Of a stretch of DNA of 64,000 nt, positions 51,931 through 63,940 are shown piece by piece. The stretch comes from Heterohyrax brucei (lineage: Eukaryota; Chordata; Mammalia; Hyracoidea; Procaviidae), in contig CM053154.1 in the NCBI GenBank assembly GCA_028571685.1, positions 2,972,001-3,036,000 of the forward strand, in the 5' to 3' direction. Positions within the stretch are counted from its first letter, which is position 1. Each line of letters opens with the position of its first letter. Below the pieces are notes generated by a model. That model searched no databases, was not told the origin of the DNA, and was given only the letters and a program-made list of their open reading frames with translations. Made by a program: the position numbers and the translations under genes.

Positions 51931-52890
51931 ATGATGCCCCCAGAGCAACAAACTCTGCAGAAAACTCTAGCCAAGAAATTACCCATAGCTTCAGAAGGAC
52001 CCCAAAAGAAAGCACCTCACAACTTTCCAGATGAAGAAGCTTTTCTGATACTGTTGAAAGGTGAACACAAAAGAATTATATGGAGAGCCCTCTTAGACTT
52101 TATACAAAATGTGGGAGAGCAAAATGAAAAATTAAGCAAGCTGTTCGATCTGGTGGAACACCAGTACTCTGAAATCCAACAGATAAAGAACAAAATCAAA
52201 GACTTAGAAACTTCAATCCAAAGCCAAAAAAACAGAGTGGAACAAATGGAAAATAGACTTTCTGCTTTGGAAGACAGAGTTACTGACTCCAGCATCCAGG
52301 AGGAGAAATCAGAAAAAAGAAACAGGAAAAATGAAGAAGCATTAAGAAGCATGTGGGACTGTATTAAGAAGAAGAATCTACGATTAATCGGAGTTCCTGA
52401 ACAGGGCAAGACACCTGAGAACACAGAGAGTAATGTTGCTGAGCTGCTGACAGAAAACTTCGCAGAAATTATGAAAGAAGAGAATATAGATATCCAAGGT
52501 GCGTATCGAACACCACTAAATATAGGTCTCAAAAGAAAGACTCTAAGACATATTATAATCAAGGTTAACAAAATGAAACATAAGCAGAAACTCTTAAAGA
52601 CAGCAAGACTCAAAGCAAAGTTGACATTCAGAGGGAAACCCTGTAGGTTTTTGTTGGATTTCTCAGCAGCAACAATGCTGGCATGGAGACAGTGGCAGGA
52701 CACATTCAAAGCCTTGAAGAAGAAGAATTTCCAAACAAGAATTATATATCCGGCAAAACTATCTTGCAGATATGAAAATGAAATTAAGACATTTGTAGAT
52801 AAACAGGAATTCAGAGAATTTGTAAGAAGAAAACCAAAGCTACAAGAAATACTGAACGAATCTCTTGGCTTAGAAGAACAAAACTACTAA
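51931..52890 (+). CDS. L1 ORF1p, intact 319-residue RNA-binding protein
   Basis: Uninterrupted frame of 319 residues, near the usual ~300-370 for mammalian ORF1p. A short N-terminal stretch is followed by a heptad-rich coiled coil (about residues 60-135), for example HQYSEIQQIKNKIKDLE and QMENRLSALEDRV, which forms the trimer. The RRM-like domain follows with KNLRLIGVPEQGK (about 150-162). The C-terminal domain has FLLDFSAATMLAWRQWQD and IIYPAKLS. ORF1p is a nucleic-acid chaperone that coats L1 RNA in the cytoplasm. A nearby upstream ATG pair (MM) makes the exact start uncertain by one residue. It is the only intact long frame of the element. No disrupting change was seen. Confidence 0.92.
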   Translation: MMPPEQQTLQKTLAKKLPIASEGPQKKAPHNFPDEEAFLILLKGEHKRIIWRALLDFIQNVGEQNEKLSKLFDLVEHQYSEIQQIKNKIKDLETSIQSQKNRVEQMENRLSALEDRVTDSSIQEEKSEKRNRKNEEALRSMWDCIKKKNLRLIGVPEQGKTPENTESNVAELLTENFAEIMKEENIDIQGAYRTPLNIGLKRKTLRHIIIKVNKMKHKQKLLKTARLKAKLTFRGKPCRFLLDFSAATMLAWRQWQDTFKALKKKNFQTRIIYPAKLSCRYENEIKTFVDKQEFREFVRRKPKLQEILNESLGLEEQNY

Positions 52891-53299
52891 CTTTATATTT
52901 TGGAAGCCACTACAGGGCACATCACCCAGAATCCTACTCAGTTAGGGAAGCCTGCAAACTCAGTCAAAGCTAAATTAGTGAAAGAAATAATCCAGTGATC
53001 ATATCATGAAAACTATGATGTCATCATATTAAAAGGAGGCATGAACTACAATCATTATAGTCCTTTGAGATGGAGAGGAAGTTGATACGAATGGTAGTAT
53101 TTGAGTTTATACGTAGTTGATTAAGGAGGACCTTCAGGGCAGCCCTAAAGCATAATAAAGATGCAACATATCAAATCAAGAAACGTGTAATACAGGTATC
53201 TTACCAACCACAACACCAACCGTGGAAAAGGTGAAAAATAACTCACAAAGAAGAATGTCCCAGAACAGATTAGTAAGAACAACTGAGAAAACAGCAACA

Positions 53300-56200
53300 C
53301 AAAAATAAACATACCACAATGGCGGCCCTGAACACATACCTATCAATGATCCCACTGAATGTGCGTGGACTGAATACTTCAGTGAGGAGTGATCAAGTGA
53401 CATCTTGGATCAAAAGATGTGCCCATCCATATGTTGCCTACAAGAAACTCACCGTAGTCTTAAAGATATGAACAAATTGAAAATTAAAGGATGGAAGAAT
53501 ATATATGAAGCTAACAATACACAAAGAAGAGCAGGTGTGGCAACTCTAATCTCAGATAAAATTAATTTTAATGTAAAATCCACCATCGCGGACAAGGATG
53601 GACATTATTTATTGCTGAAAGTTTCAGTACACAAATAGGACAATATTAAATAGTTATGTACCTGATATTAGAGCACCTAAATACATTGAAGAAACACTAC
53701 ACTCAAAAATGAGACAGACCACTCCACAATAATAGTGGGAGACTTCAACACTCCACTCTCAATATTGGACAGATTGTCTACAAAAAAGCTCAGTAAAGAC
53801 ACAGAAGATCTTATTTCCGCAATTAACCAACTAGACTCCTTTGACATATACGGAACTCCCTGTTCATCAGTGGACAGCTACACCGTCTTCTCCAGTGGAC
53901 ATGGAACATTCTCCAGAATGGACCATGTGTTAGGATATAAAGCAATTCTCAAAACAAAATCCATACCATTGAATTAATGCAAAGCATCTTCTCAATTCAT
54001 AAAGCCATAAAAATCGAAATCAGTAGTAGTAAAAACGCAGATAGAAAGTGGAACTCAAGGAAACTGAACAACATCTTTCTCAAAAACCCATAGGTTATAG
54101 AAGAAATCGAGGATGAAATAAAGAAATGTATGGATTCCAATGAGAATGAAAACACTTCCTACCAGAACCTATGGAATACAGCCAAAGCAGTGCTCAGAGG
54201 TCAGTTTATCTCCATAAATGCACACATCTGGAAGGAAGAAAGAAACCAAATCAAAGAACTGACCCTACAGCTTGAACAAGTAGAAAGCAGATCGTAAAGA
54301 TTAGAGCAAAACTAAATGAATTAGAGAATAGACGAACAGTTGAAAAAATTGAAAAAACCAAAAGCTGGTTCTTTGAAAAGATCAACAAAATTGACAAGCC
54401 ACTGGCTAAACTTACTAAAGAAAAAAAAAAACAAATAACCTGAATAAGAATTGAGAGGAGAGTTGTCCTAACAGATTGAACAGAAATCAGAAATATCATA
54501 ACAGAATACTGTGAAAGACTGTGCTCTAACAAATTTGAAAACTCAGAGGAAATGGACAAATTCCTCGATTCATATCACCTACCAAAATTATCACAAGGTG
54601 ACGCAGAACAGCTTAATAAACCTATCACAAAGGAAGAGATTCAAAAAATCATCACAAACTACCAGTGAAAAAAAGCTTGGGCCCAAATGGCTTTGCTGCA
54701 GAATTCTACCAAGCTTTTAGAGAAGAGTTATCTCCAATACTACTGAGACTATTTCACAGTATAGAAGGGGATGGAATACTCCCAGATTCATTCTATGAAG
54801 CCAACATAACCCTGGTAGCAAAGCCAGGGAAAGACCCAACCAAAAAGAACTGCAGACCTATATCACTCAGGAATCTAGATGAAAACATCTTCAACAAAAT
54901 TCTTGCCAATAGAATACAACAACCTATCCAAAAAATAATCCATCATGACCAAGTTGGATTCATACCAGGGCTGCAAGGCTGGTTCAGCATCAGAAAAACA
55001 GTGAATGTGATCAACCACATAAATAACACAAAAGACAAGAATTACCTTATTTTGTCTATTGATGCACAAAAGGCTTTTGATAAAGTCCAATACCCATTCA
55101 TGCTAAAGACTCTCAACAAAATAGGAATAAATGGCAAATTCCTCAGTACAGTAAGGGCCATTTGTACAAAGCCAACTGCCTGTGTCATCCTGAGTGGAGA
55201 GAGACTGAAACAGTTTCCCTTGAGAAAAGTAACTAGACAAGGATGCCCACCCTCACATCTCCTATTCAACATCATACTAGAAGTTCTAGCCAGAGCAATT
55301 AGATGAGACCAAGAAATAAAGGGCATCTGCATAGGTAAAGAAGAAATCAGAGTCTCCCTATTTGCAGATGATATGATTGTATACGCAGAGAATCCTAAAG
55401 AATCCATAAGTAAACTACTCAAACTAGTAGAAAAGTTCAGTGAAGTGTCAGGATACTAGATAAACATAAGTAAATCAGTAGGATTTCTTTGTACCAACAA
55501 CGAGATTATTAAGGAAGAAATCACCAAATCAATACCATTTACCATAGCCCCTAGGAAGATAAAGTACCTAGGAATAAATCTAACCAGAGAAATAACAGAC
55601 TTTTACAAAGAGAACTAGAAGTACTTACTAAAAGAAACTAAGAGAGACTTACATAAATGGAGAAACCAACCCTGCTCATGGATAGGAAGACTTAACATTG
55701 TGAAAATGTCTATTTTGCCCAAAGCAATCTACTTATATAATGCAATCCCAATACAAGTTCCAGAGACATTTTTTTTTAATGAGATGGAGGAACAAATTAC
55801 CAGCTTTGTTTGGAAAGGGAAGAAATCCCAGATAAGTAAAGCACTACTGAAGAAGAAGAACACACTGGGAGGCCTCTCACTACTTGACTTTAGAACCTAT
55901 TACACTGCCACAGTAGTCTGAACAGCCTGGTACTGATACAAAAAGAGACAGATAGATCAATGGGACAGAGTTGAGACCCCAGAGATGACACCATCTTCCT
56001 ATGAACAGTTGACATTCAACAAAGCCCATAAGACATTTAACTGGGGAAAAACAATCCCTTCAGCAAATAGTGCTGGCAAAATTGGATCTCCATCTGCAAA
56101 AAATTGAAACAAGACTCATATCTTGGACCTTATATGAAACCAACTCAAACTGGATGCCAAAGCCAAGTGCCGTCGAGTCGGATCCGACTCATGGCAACCC

Positions 56201-57147
56201 TAGGGGCCAGGGTAGAACTGACCCCCAGAGTATTCAAGGAGCTCCTGAATAAAAGACCTTAATATCAAATCTAAAACAATAAAGCTCACCCAAGAAAAAG
56301 TAGAAACAACAATGGAAGTTTTAATACACAATGCAGACAGATTTCAAAATCTGTCAAACCAACCACAAACAACGGAAGAGAAAACAGATAAATGGGAACT
56401 ATTAAGAATCAAACACTTTTGCTCATCCAAAGACTGTATTAATAGGATTAAAAGGCCACCTACAGAATGGAAAAAAATATTTGGCAACTATATGTCAGAC
56501 CGATGCCTGATCTCCGTAATCTATAAGGTACTACAAAATATCAGTAAGAAAAAGGTAAATAATCCAATTAAGCAATGGACAAAGGAGGTAGACAGACACT
56601 TCTCTAAAGAGGAGATCCAGGCAGCCAAAAAACACATGCGACATGCTCGCTATCATTAGCTATTAAAGAAACTCAAATCAAAACGACAATGAGATATCCT
56701 CTCACCCCAGCAAGATAGGCCATGATCCAAAAAATGCAACACAGCAAATGCTGGAGAGGCTGTGGAAAAATTGGAACTCTCCTACACTGTTGGTGGGATC
56801 GCAAAATGGTGCAAGCTCTTTGGAAAACAATCTGGCGCTTCTTGAAAAAGCTGGAAATAGATACACCATTTGACCCAGTAAGTCCGCTGCTCGGAGTATA
56901 TCCTACAGAATGCACACCATTCACACCACCTGATACATGCACACAAATGTTTATCACAGCACAGTCCACAGTAGCTAAAAGATGGAATCAACCCAGATGC
57001 CCAACAACAGAGGAATGGATAGGTAAACTATGGTATATATACTCAATGGAGCACTATGCAATAATAAAGAACAACGATAATTTTAGGGAACATCTCATAA
57101 CCTGGTTTCAATTGGAGGACATCAGATTTAGTGAAAGTAGTCAGTGA
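53300..57147 (+). pseudogene. L1 ORF2 (endonuclease-reverse transcriptase), broken
   Basis: Open pieces lie in different frames. The endonuclease region has CCLQETHRS and GWKNIYEANNTQRRAGVATL (53405-53638). A second endonuclease piece has MGDFNTPLS (53735-53977), and the DHVLGYK end follows. The RT region is at 54665-55306, with [19 protein letters not shown] and the first catalytic block [14 protein letters not shown] at 55304 interrupts the frame shortly before the [11 protein letters not shown] catalytic block (about 55360-55392). A SINE at 56163-56247 breaks the 3' part. The C-terminal part continues at 56312-56659 and 56722-57147. At least several stops and frameshifts, so no functional protein. 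The gene is a decayed copy, not a domesticated one. Confidence 0.9.
56163..56247 (-). mobile_element. truncated AfroSINE inside L1 ORF2
   Basis: CAAGTGCCGTCGAGTCGGAT, CCGACTCATGGCAACCCTAG and AGGAGCTCCTGAATAAAAG are the reverse SINE 3' half. The head is absent. It postdates the L1 and disrupts its ORF2. Confidence 0.88.
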
Positions 57148-58170
57148 CAAAAGGACCAATATTGTATGAGACCCCTATGATAAAAACTTAAAAACAGACT
57201 CATGCCTAGAAGAAAAGTCTCTTTGACAGCTGCAAAGGTGGGAAGGGAGGGAGGGCCAGAAGGGAGGGTTTAGATTAGATAGTTGATAGAAATCTGGGAC
57301 AGCACACGTTAGAAAGAAAATCAGTATTAACTGGGCTTCAACATAACGTGATTATTCCTCCCATCTTAATCCAATATTACAAGGACAGAGTAGCTGGGGC
57401 GGGGGGCTGGGGACCATGCTCTCAGGGGAAACCGAGGCCTGTTGGTGCAACTAGCATTTTGCTAAGAGAGCTCTCTGCACCACACATTGGTGAGTGACAT
57501 CTGGGGCCTTAAAAGCTGCCAAGCTGCCATCTGAGAGTACAGCTAGGGTCCCAACTTAGCAGGAAAGTATAATCACCAAGGACCAAAACGACATGAGGGA
57601 AAGAGAACCCAGAAGACAGAGACCCATGTGAATGGGTGACTGTGTCGACTTGTGACCAGAAGAAGCAGATGGTGCCCGGCAACCACCAGTGATAGCCGTG
57701 ATGGAGCTCACAAAGTTGAGTCTCAGTGGCAACACAAGAATAAAAAGTGGTGCACCCTGAGATCTCCATTAAAAGACCGTAGTTGATGGTCCACGGGCCT
57801 CGGAGTTCCCCTGGGAACATGGCCCCTGGCCCTGATGTTGTCCCTGTCCATAAATCGTAATGGAAGTCAACTGTTGGAGAGGAATTGATTGGACTTGGTG
57901 ACACAGAGTGACCATATCATGTGCACACTTTATGGTTCTATGCATCTATAGGATGTTGTCCTGCTGACCTCTTACTGGGGGAAGGAAAATGGGTGGAGAG
58001 GAGGGGATAGGAGATTGTTGGGAGGATAAGACGTGTATGGAGGAGAGAGGAGGAGTGTGCTGTCACCAGGCAGGGAGAGCAGTGGGAGCTGCATATAGGT
58101 GGGCATGCAAACTTAGATGGGAATGTACATTTTCTTTCAATCGTAATAAAATAAAAAAGAGAATATATGA
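57148..58170 (+). other. L1 3' UTR with polypurine/G-quadruplex tract
   Basis: About 1 kb, ending A-rich. At 57240-57255 there are four GGG runs with loops of 1-2 bases (GGGAAGGGAGGGAGGG), a strong G-quadruplex motif, as is common in L1 3' UTRs. The last ~440 bases match the truncated copy at 47241-47687. Confidence 0.85.
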
Positions 58171-58191
58171 CAAAAGAAATTGGAATCTCAG

Positions 58192-59838
58192 TGTTACAAT
58201 AAGATTGAATAATATTTAAAGTTTGCATAGAAGCTGGAAAAATTTTCTTGTTCTTTTTTCTCAAGTGAATATTTCTGAGGTTGTCCCCTGGAGAAATGTG
58301 TCCCCAGAGTGATGTGTTGTTGAGTTTTTGATAAGCAGGAGGCGGAATTGATAGACTGTAGCCAGTAGCCGGTCCCCAGGTGCCAGGCCGCCGTACCTGC
58401 CAGCACCCCGTGAGAACGTATTCCGGGAAAGCTCTCCAAAAAGGTGTATTTTTTTTATTTTTTTGTACTGTAGCCTCAGAAAAGTGTCCCCATGTTGCGT
58501 TGTGTCGTGTGGCAGCGTGGGACTTAGCATGACACAGCACGAGAAGGCGAGAGAGAACAAGAGGGGACAGCCCTGAGCAGCTGTGACTCAGGGACCTGAC
58601 GGTTGGGAGCTGTGTGCACTTAGGTAGCGTCGCACAGTTGTCAGATGGGCCCCGGCACACAGCTAAGTAGCGTTTCCTGTGCGAAACAGGGCCGCTTGGT
58701 GGTTGCCTGCTTCCTTGTAGGCCACTGAACAGCCAGCCTCTCCCTGCACCCACCCTGATCCCGTGGACGGCATTCACAGGTCCCCTGTCTGTCTGAGGCA
58801 AACACTCAGAGGGTAGTATTGACTTCCTGACAGGTGGCTTCTGGCACGAGTGGCTTAGAGAAAAAAACAGTGTTTGGCTCCAGCCACTGATGGGATCATT
58901 TTGTCTGATACTCTGTTTGGACAACAGCACCTGGTTGGTGAGGGTTTTTCCCTCCCCTGTCATCCACAGCCTGCCTCTGTGAACGCTTTCTAGGAATTGA
59001 ACGGTGCGTGGTAACCTGTGCTGATATGTAAATGTGTCATCTTCCTGCTGGGGCTGGGGGTGCTTTCCATCTACATTTCTTCGGAAACTGACTGTAAGAA
59101 ATCAGTTTCCCGTTATTTGTAGTTATTCTATGTAAAATTTCACCCAGGCTTGGGCATTTTAATATTTACCTCCACTGTTACTAAAGTCTTATATAAATTA
59201 GGACTGAAGTTGAGTTGGAGAAGTCAGACCACTATCAGCCTCTGGCTGCATGTATCTTCTTTTTCTAATGCAGCGAGTTTCTATGCGAGGCTTTTAAAAT
59301 CATGAGGTACTTGCTGTTTCTGCATTCTACAACATTAGCGGGTTCAGAGTTACATGAAAGGCAAATAGTGTTTTTGGAAACTCAGACGGCAGCGAGCAGC
59401 GCTCAGGGCAAGTCCCTAGTGGTCGCAGCCCCAGCTGTCAGAAGACTTTGTCGGACCCACAGCCGTGTTCAGGAATGCCCCGTCCGCAGCTGGCAGTGGC
59501 CTCCTGCCTGGCTCACCCTTTGCACAGGTGACCCACAGTCTCTCCACGGTCAGTGAGGAGCAGAGGGCATGTCAGTGACGTTTTCCTAGAATTCCTAAGT
59601 GGAGACCAGCCTGCGGCTCTGGCCCTGTCGGCTGGCTTACCCTGTCTCATCCTCTGCATCCTGATGCTCTGTGTTTCTGACCTCACTGGGGTAGCAGCTG
59701 ACCCGGTCAGGCCACTCTGCTCTTAGCTCAGCATGTCAGCCTGATTCTGCTCTGCTTCTGTCCCCAAGCTTTTCCTCATTTCCACCATGAAGTCATTTGT
59801 CACTTGCAGAAGGTCTTGACTCTGCGCTGTCATTGCTG
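58192..59838. other. C10orf143 intron 2 or beyond, nothing recognised
   Basis: About 1.6 kb with no repeat recognised by eye. A long minus-strand frame crossing the L1 end at 57938-58963 has no homology and is treated as chance. Confidence 0.5.
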
Positions 59839-60255
59839 GGAGGTGCCGTTGGGTCAGTTCCGACTCATGGCGACCCTCTGTGCCCAGCAGAGCGGCACCC
59901 GCCCGCCCTGGCCCCTCCTCGCGGCCCTTGCTGGCCTTGCGGCTGTTGGTACTGCCGCTGTGTGAGTCCGCCTCCTTGAGGGGCTTCCTCTTTCTCGCTG
60001 ACACTGTACTACCAAGCATGATGTCGCTCTCCAGGGACGGTCCCTCCTGATACATTGTCCAGAGTAAGCACGATGACTTCTCGCCCTCCTCGCTTCTCCG
60101 GATCACTCTGCTGCGCCCCTTCCGAGACAGGTGTGGCTACTCTCCAGGTGCTGGGTGGTGTGGAAGTGCCCCTCGCCAGCCCCGTAGTTCGCAGGCACCG
60201 ACTCTTCGTCTTCCTCATTCGCTGTCCAGCCTCCACCTGCAGGAGAGATGACTGG
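59839..60255 (-). mobile_element. RTE-clade LINE 3' fragment
   Basis: Reverse order from the 3' tail: GAGGTGCCGTTGGGTCAGTT, CCGACTCATGGCGACCCTCT, CAAGCATGATGTCGCTCTCC, GGACGGTCCCTCCTGATACA, CTTCCTCATTCGCTGTCCAG. Moderately GC-rich, decayed. Confidence 0.85.
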
Positions 60256-61652
60256 CAACACCGCGGCTTTTTCCCGCAGACCATCTCAGACTCATTTACC
60301 AGGCTTGTATTTTGCTGAGTGCGTTCTGTTGACATAGATGATAAATGGGCAGCCAGCTCACTGCCCCGGCAATTAGTACTTCAGTCGTCACTGATGTGGT
60401 TTCTTCTGCTGGTCTCTGTTGGCGTTCACTCCTGGGAGAAGGTACTTTGGGGGGGCATCTCCGTGTTGCCTGGATCGCTGGAATGAACTGCCCTCCATCA
60501 GTGTGATGGGACTGGGTCTCATGTCCCCAAAGGTAGCCACTTCATCCAGGGCCTGGGCTCTTGTCTCTTTCTGCCACACTAAGTCCAAGGTGGTGGCTCC
60601 AAAACCCAGTTCTTGGCTTCACTGGTGATAACCCCAGACCCAGCGGGCCCGGCCTGAGCAGTGGGCTTCCCACCTGGCCTAGCTGCTCTCGCTAGCCAAG
60701 TGTGGCGCAGAGATTATGCAGCTCTGTGAATTTGGACCGAGTAAATGACCTATCAGGTTGCTGCGAGAGACACATGAAAAAAGGAGCAGTCATTATGAGA
60801 CAGGAAACTACAAGAGAGATGACCCCGGACAATCCCCTTCCATTGATTGGAGTGCGGTGTACAGTGTTTCTAGAGGGGAGAGCTCATACTTCCTCCTGAC
60901 TGTGTTTCTAGGTGACACCCAGTCTCTTGAGCTCCTGTAGACTCTCCGTGGCTGTATCCTTTGGGGAGGACCACCTGGCTTCAGTGGGTCGGTGTGACAG
61001 TTGGTGGCCTGTTTGCTCTCAGCCCATCCTCCACTTCATCCCTGCCCCCCGTCTGTACCTCGGTTAGCGTCTTCCCCAGCTCCACTTGCCTCTGGCTCCT
61101 GAGCAGATCCAGCCACCGTGAGGTACTGCCGGTACCCTGGGCATGGGGAGGGCAGGGAGGCGCAGATGTTTGTCCTTCTCTCGGCAGGGGCAGCTTCTCC
61201 ACACTTCCCTCCAGGGCCCCAGCTCCTGCAAACGGGTCCCGGGCTGTCTGGTGACACTGGCCTCTGGACCTGTGGTCACACCTTCTTCTCCGTGTTCTCA
61301 GTCCTGAGGATGGAGTGGCTGACCCCCTTCCCTGTGGTGGTTCATCTCTCCCATAATTTCTGCAGTCAAGTCCCATATTAGACACTCTCTGTCTGCAGTA
61401 TCTAGATTGGTCTCTGTTTTCTGATGGCCCTTTCCTAGGCTGGCTAGCTAAAGAGACACATTCTCCTGGTCAGAGGAGGGGTTGCTGTTTTAAACTCCGA
61501 CCTCTGGGCCTCTGTTGTCTGCCCTCAGGGTCCAGGTGCTTGGTCCAGCAAGCTCAGCACTTTGGAGTACTGGGCAATCCCAGTTATAGGCCACATGGGC
61601 AGTGTTGAGAGCTGCCGCATTTATTGTCAAAATATAGTAAAAAAAAAAATCA
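60256..61652. other. nothing recognised
   Basis: About 1.4 kb without recognisable element. It was checked for the missing C10orf143 exon (CPRC motif) with no match. Confidence 0.5.
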
Positions 61653-61860
61653 AAGCTAGTGCTACCGAGTCGATTCCAACTCTTGGTGACCCGTGTGGTA
61701 AAGAGTAGACCTGCCCTTAGGGCCTCCTAGGCCATCACCCTGAGGGTCAGAGTCAGAGAGCAGACCTGCCCACAGGGCCTCCTAGGCCATCACCCTGAGG
61801 GTCAGAGTTAGAGAGCAGACCTGCCCACAGGGCCTCCTAGGTGTAACCTTCAGGAAAGCA
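61653..61860 (-). repeat. AfroSINE end expanded into a 55-bp tandem repeat
   Basis: Starts as a reverse SINE (GCTACCGAGTCGATTCCAAC, TCTTGGTGACCC). Then AGACCTGCCC recurs at 61707, 61762 and 61817, an exact 55-base period, with units carrying GGGCCTCCTAGGCCATCACC and CTGAGGGTCAGAGT. The SINE middle seems to have been amplified locally. Confidence 0.85.
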
Positions 61861-62164
61861 GGTCTCTAGGAGCTTCTCCGTGGTGTCACTAGGTGGGCTC
61901 AGACCACTGTCCTGGAGGTCAGTCCTGGGGCACCCAGTCTTCTCACTGCCAGGGTCTCCTCCGTGTTCGTCTGTCTGGGGTTGTGGGATTTCACTGTCCC
62001 ACTGCTAGTGAGTGGCTACTTCAGTGCTAGTGTGTGAAGCCTGATGTTCCTGGACACCATGGGTGCCTCTGCCAGACTGATAGTGGAGACCAGCCTGCTC
62101 TTCAGAGGTGTCAATTTTTTAATTATTTTAAATTTCAGGGGAAACACTGGGAGAGGCTTGAAAA
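61861..62164. other. nothing firm
   Basis: May include the remaining head half of the SINE to about 61935 (GGAGCTTCTCCGTGGTGTCA). The rest is unassigned. Confidence 0.35.
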
Positions 62165-62295
62165 GCTAGTGCTGCCATTGAGTCAGTTTTGACTCACGGT
62201 GACTTCCTCCCATGGAGCAGCTGTTGGTTTTGAACTGCCGATCTTCTTCTGGTGCACAGCTGAGCACAGGAGCCGCTGTCCCACCAGGGTTCCGT
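62165..62295 (-). mobile_element. AfroSINE-type SINE, partly deleted
   Basis: Reverse copy: GTGCTGCCATTGAGTCAGTT, TTGACTCACGGTGACTTCCT, TTTTGAACTGCCGATCTTCT, ending CCCACCAGGGTTCC. A middle block is missing. Confidence 0.85.
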
Positions 62296-63379
62296 GGCGT
62301 CTCCTCTGTGAGCCCATACGTTTTGACTCAGTTCTTGAGAGTGCAGTCCATTGTTGGACATGGTGTGGAGGTGGAGAGAGGCCACAGTGATGCTCTGGGT
62401 CTTTGTGGACTTCGTTCCCAGACCCAGCGAGAGCTTCTTGGCTGAGGCCTAGGACAGATTTATCACATGGTGGAGGAGGGAGCTGACCAGGAGGGAGGTT
62501 GGGCTGGGGCAGTGTGGCTGAACGTGCATCCCAAGACAGGTGAGTAGCAGTCCGAATCGATGCACTGACAAAATCTCTTCGGAGTTGCTTTTTAATGAGA
62601 GATTTTTTTTTTTGTCCTGGAATATATATACTAGAAAAATAAGGATTTTATTAAAACTGTTACGTTAGATCATTTCCAGGCTCTGAAGGAACAGAGAGCC
62701 TCTGGTGATGAGACAGAAACCAACAACAACAAACTTCTTTTTTCCAGGAAAGTATGTTCAGTTGTGAGGAGGCAGTGGAATGGAATTTATCCAACAGCAG
62801 GCACTGTAAAGAAACTGCAGCATAGACCATGTGTGGACACAGGACACCAAACTACAAACTGAAATGCTGGGTAAATGAAAAGTTACCTACATAGCTGAGC
62901 ATGTAATAAGTGAAGAAAGACAACAACAAATTCAATCCAGGAACAGGCCCAGGGACTGGGGGCTGGAACCCCGGTGTCTATAGATACCCAAGATAGGACG
63001 GTCCAGCGGAGTTAGGAGAGCTAGAATTTGAGCCCTTGAATAAAGTTCAGAAGCTTGATGATCTTGCTTTCATTAAAAGGATTAGCGTGGTGTAGACTTC
63101 AAGTTTATTCTGTCTATATATTTTTATGGGGGCCAAAAGCCAAGGCATCAGTGTAAAAATAGACCCAGACCATTGAAATTCTTAAGGCTCTGAATAGTGG
63201 CAAATGGAGAATTAATCTGTAGACATACTTCTGCCATCCAGAGGGTATAGGATCCAGAGCTGAAACAACCGCCACTGAAGCAAAGACACCAATTGGTGGG
63301 GGGGGGAGGGGAAGTAAATCTATTATCATTGTGTAGTCAGGAAGTAAAGCAAGTGGAATATAAATATCTAAGAATCTAG
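62296..63379. other. nothing recognised with confidence
   Basis: AT-rich toward the right, probably grading into old L1 5' sequence. A G-run (TGGTGGGGGGGGGAGGGG) lies at about 63297-63312. Confidence 0.4.
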
Positions 63380-63940
63380 AATAATACAAAAACTCAAAGG
63401 TTATTATAAAGTGTCTTTAAAAAAATTAAAGAGGAACTAAAGCCATAAAAGGACAGTGTGAAAAAAGAATAGGAAGGTCCAAAAAAACAAGAAAAACCTA
63501 AAAAGGACTGATTTAGCCATTGAAGTTAAAACAGCATTGTTTTAGACACAAAGACAGAATTAGTGGACTAGAGAATTGGTCTGAGGAAATCATCCAGAAC
63601 CCAGCAAGACAGATAAAGAGATGGAATGTATGACAGTGTCATCGTGAGTCGTGGAGGAAAGCAGGAGACAGCCCATTAGGAGATCCAGATGGAAGAGATT
63701 TAGAGAATTGGAGGAAAAAGTATTTGAAAAGATAATGACTGAGAGTTTTCCAGAATTGAAGGAGGGAAGATTGTAGCCAGACAGTTTAGAAGTCGAAGGC
63801 CAAGGAAGGGAGCTCATCCATCAGATACACAGATGTCTAACAAAGGCAATGATTAAAACAGTGTGTTTTTGGCCCAAGGGTAGGCCAAAGGACCAGCAAG
63901 GTAAAATTGGAAGCTCTGACAAAAGTCCTATCTAGATAGT
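63380..63940 (+). mobile_element. old L1/HAL1-like ORF1 region
   Basis: GACAGAATTAGTGGACTAGA, GAAATCATCCAGAACCCAGC, AGATAAAGAGATGGAATGTA, TATTTGAAAAGATAATGACT and GAGAGTTTTCCAGAATTGAA follow the ORF1 order of old L1 or HAL1 elements. Diverged, no intact frame, and may run past the right edge. Confidence 0.55.

Larger units (their letters stand above)
50887..58170 (+). mobile_element. essentially full-length L1 LINE
   Basis: A complete order of 5' UTR, ORF1, ORF2, 3' UTR and an A-rich end (ATAATAAAATAAAAAAGAG region). It starts GGGGCGGAGTCAAGATGGCG, the standard mammalian L1 5' end with a YY1-type CAAGATGGCGGC. Imperfect 15-16 base flanking repeats (AAATTTGGGATCTCAG at 50871 and AAATTGGAATCTCAG at 58177) look like a target duplication. 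Length about 7.3 kb. Sense to C10orf143 in intron 2. ORF2 is broken, so it cannot move on its own. Confidence 0.93.

Noticed and set aside
57938..58963. 341-codon minus-strand open frame
   Set aside because: It crosses the 3' end of the L1 into flanking sequence, which no real gene would do. No recognisable domain.
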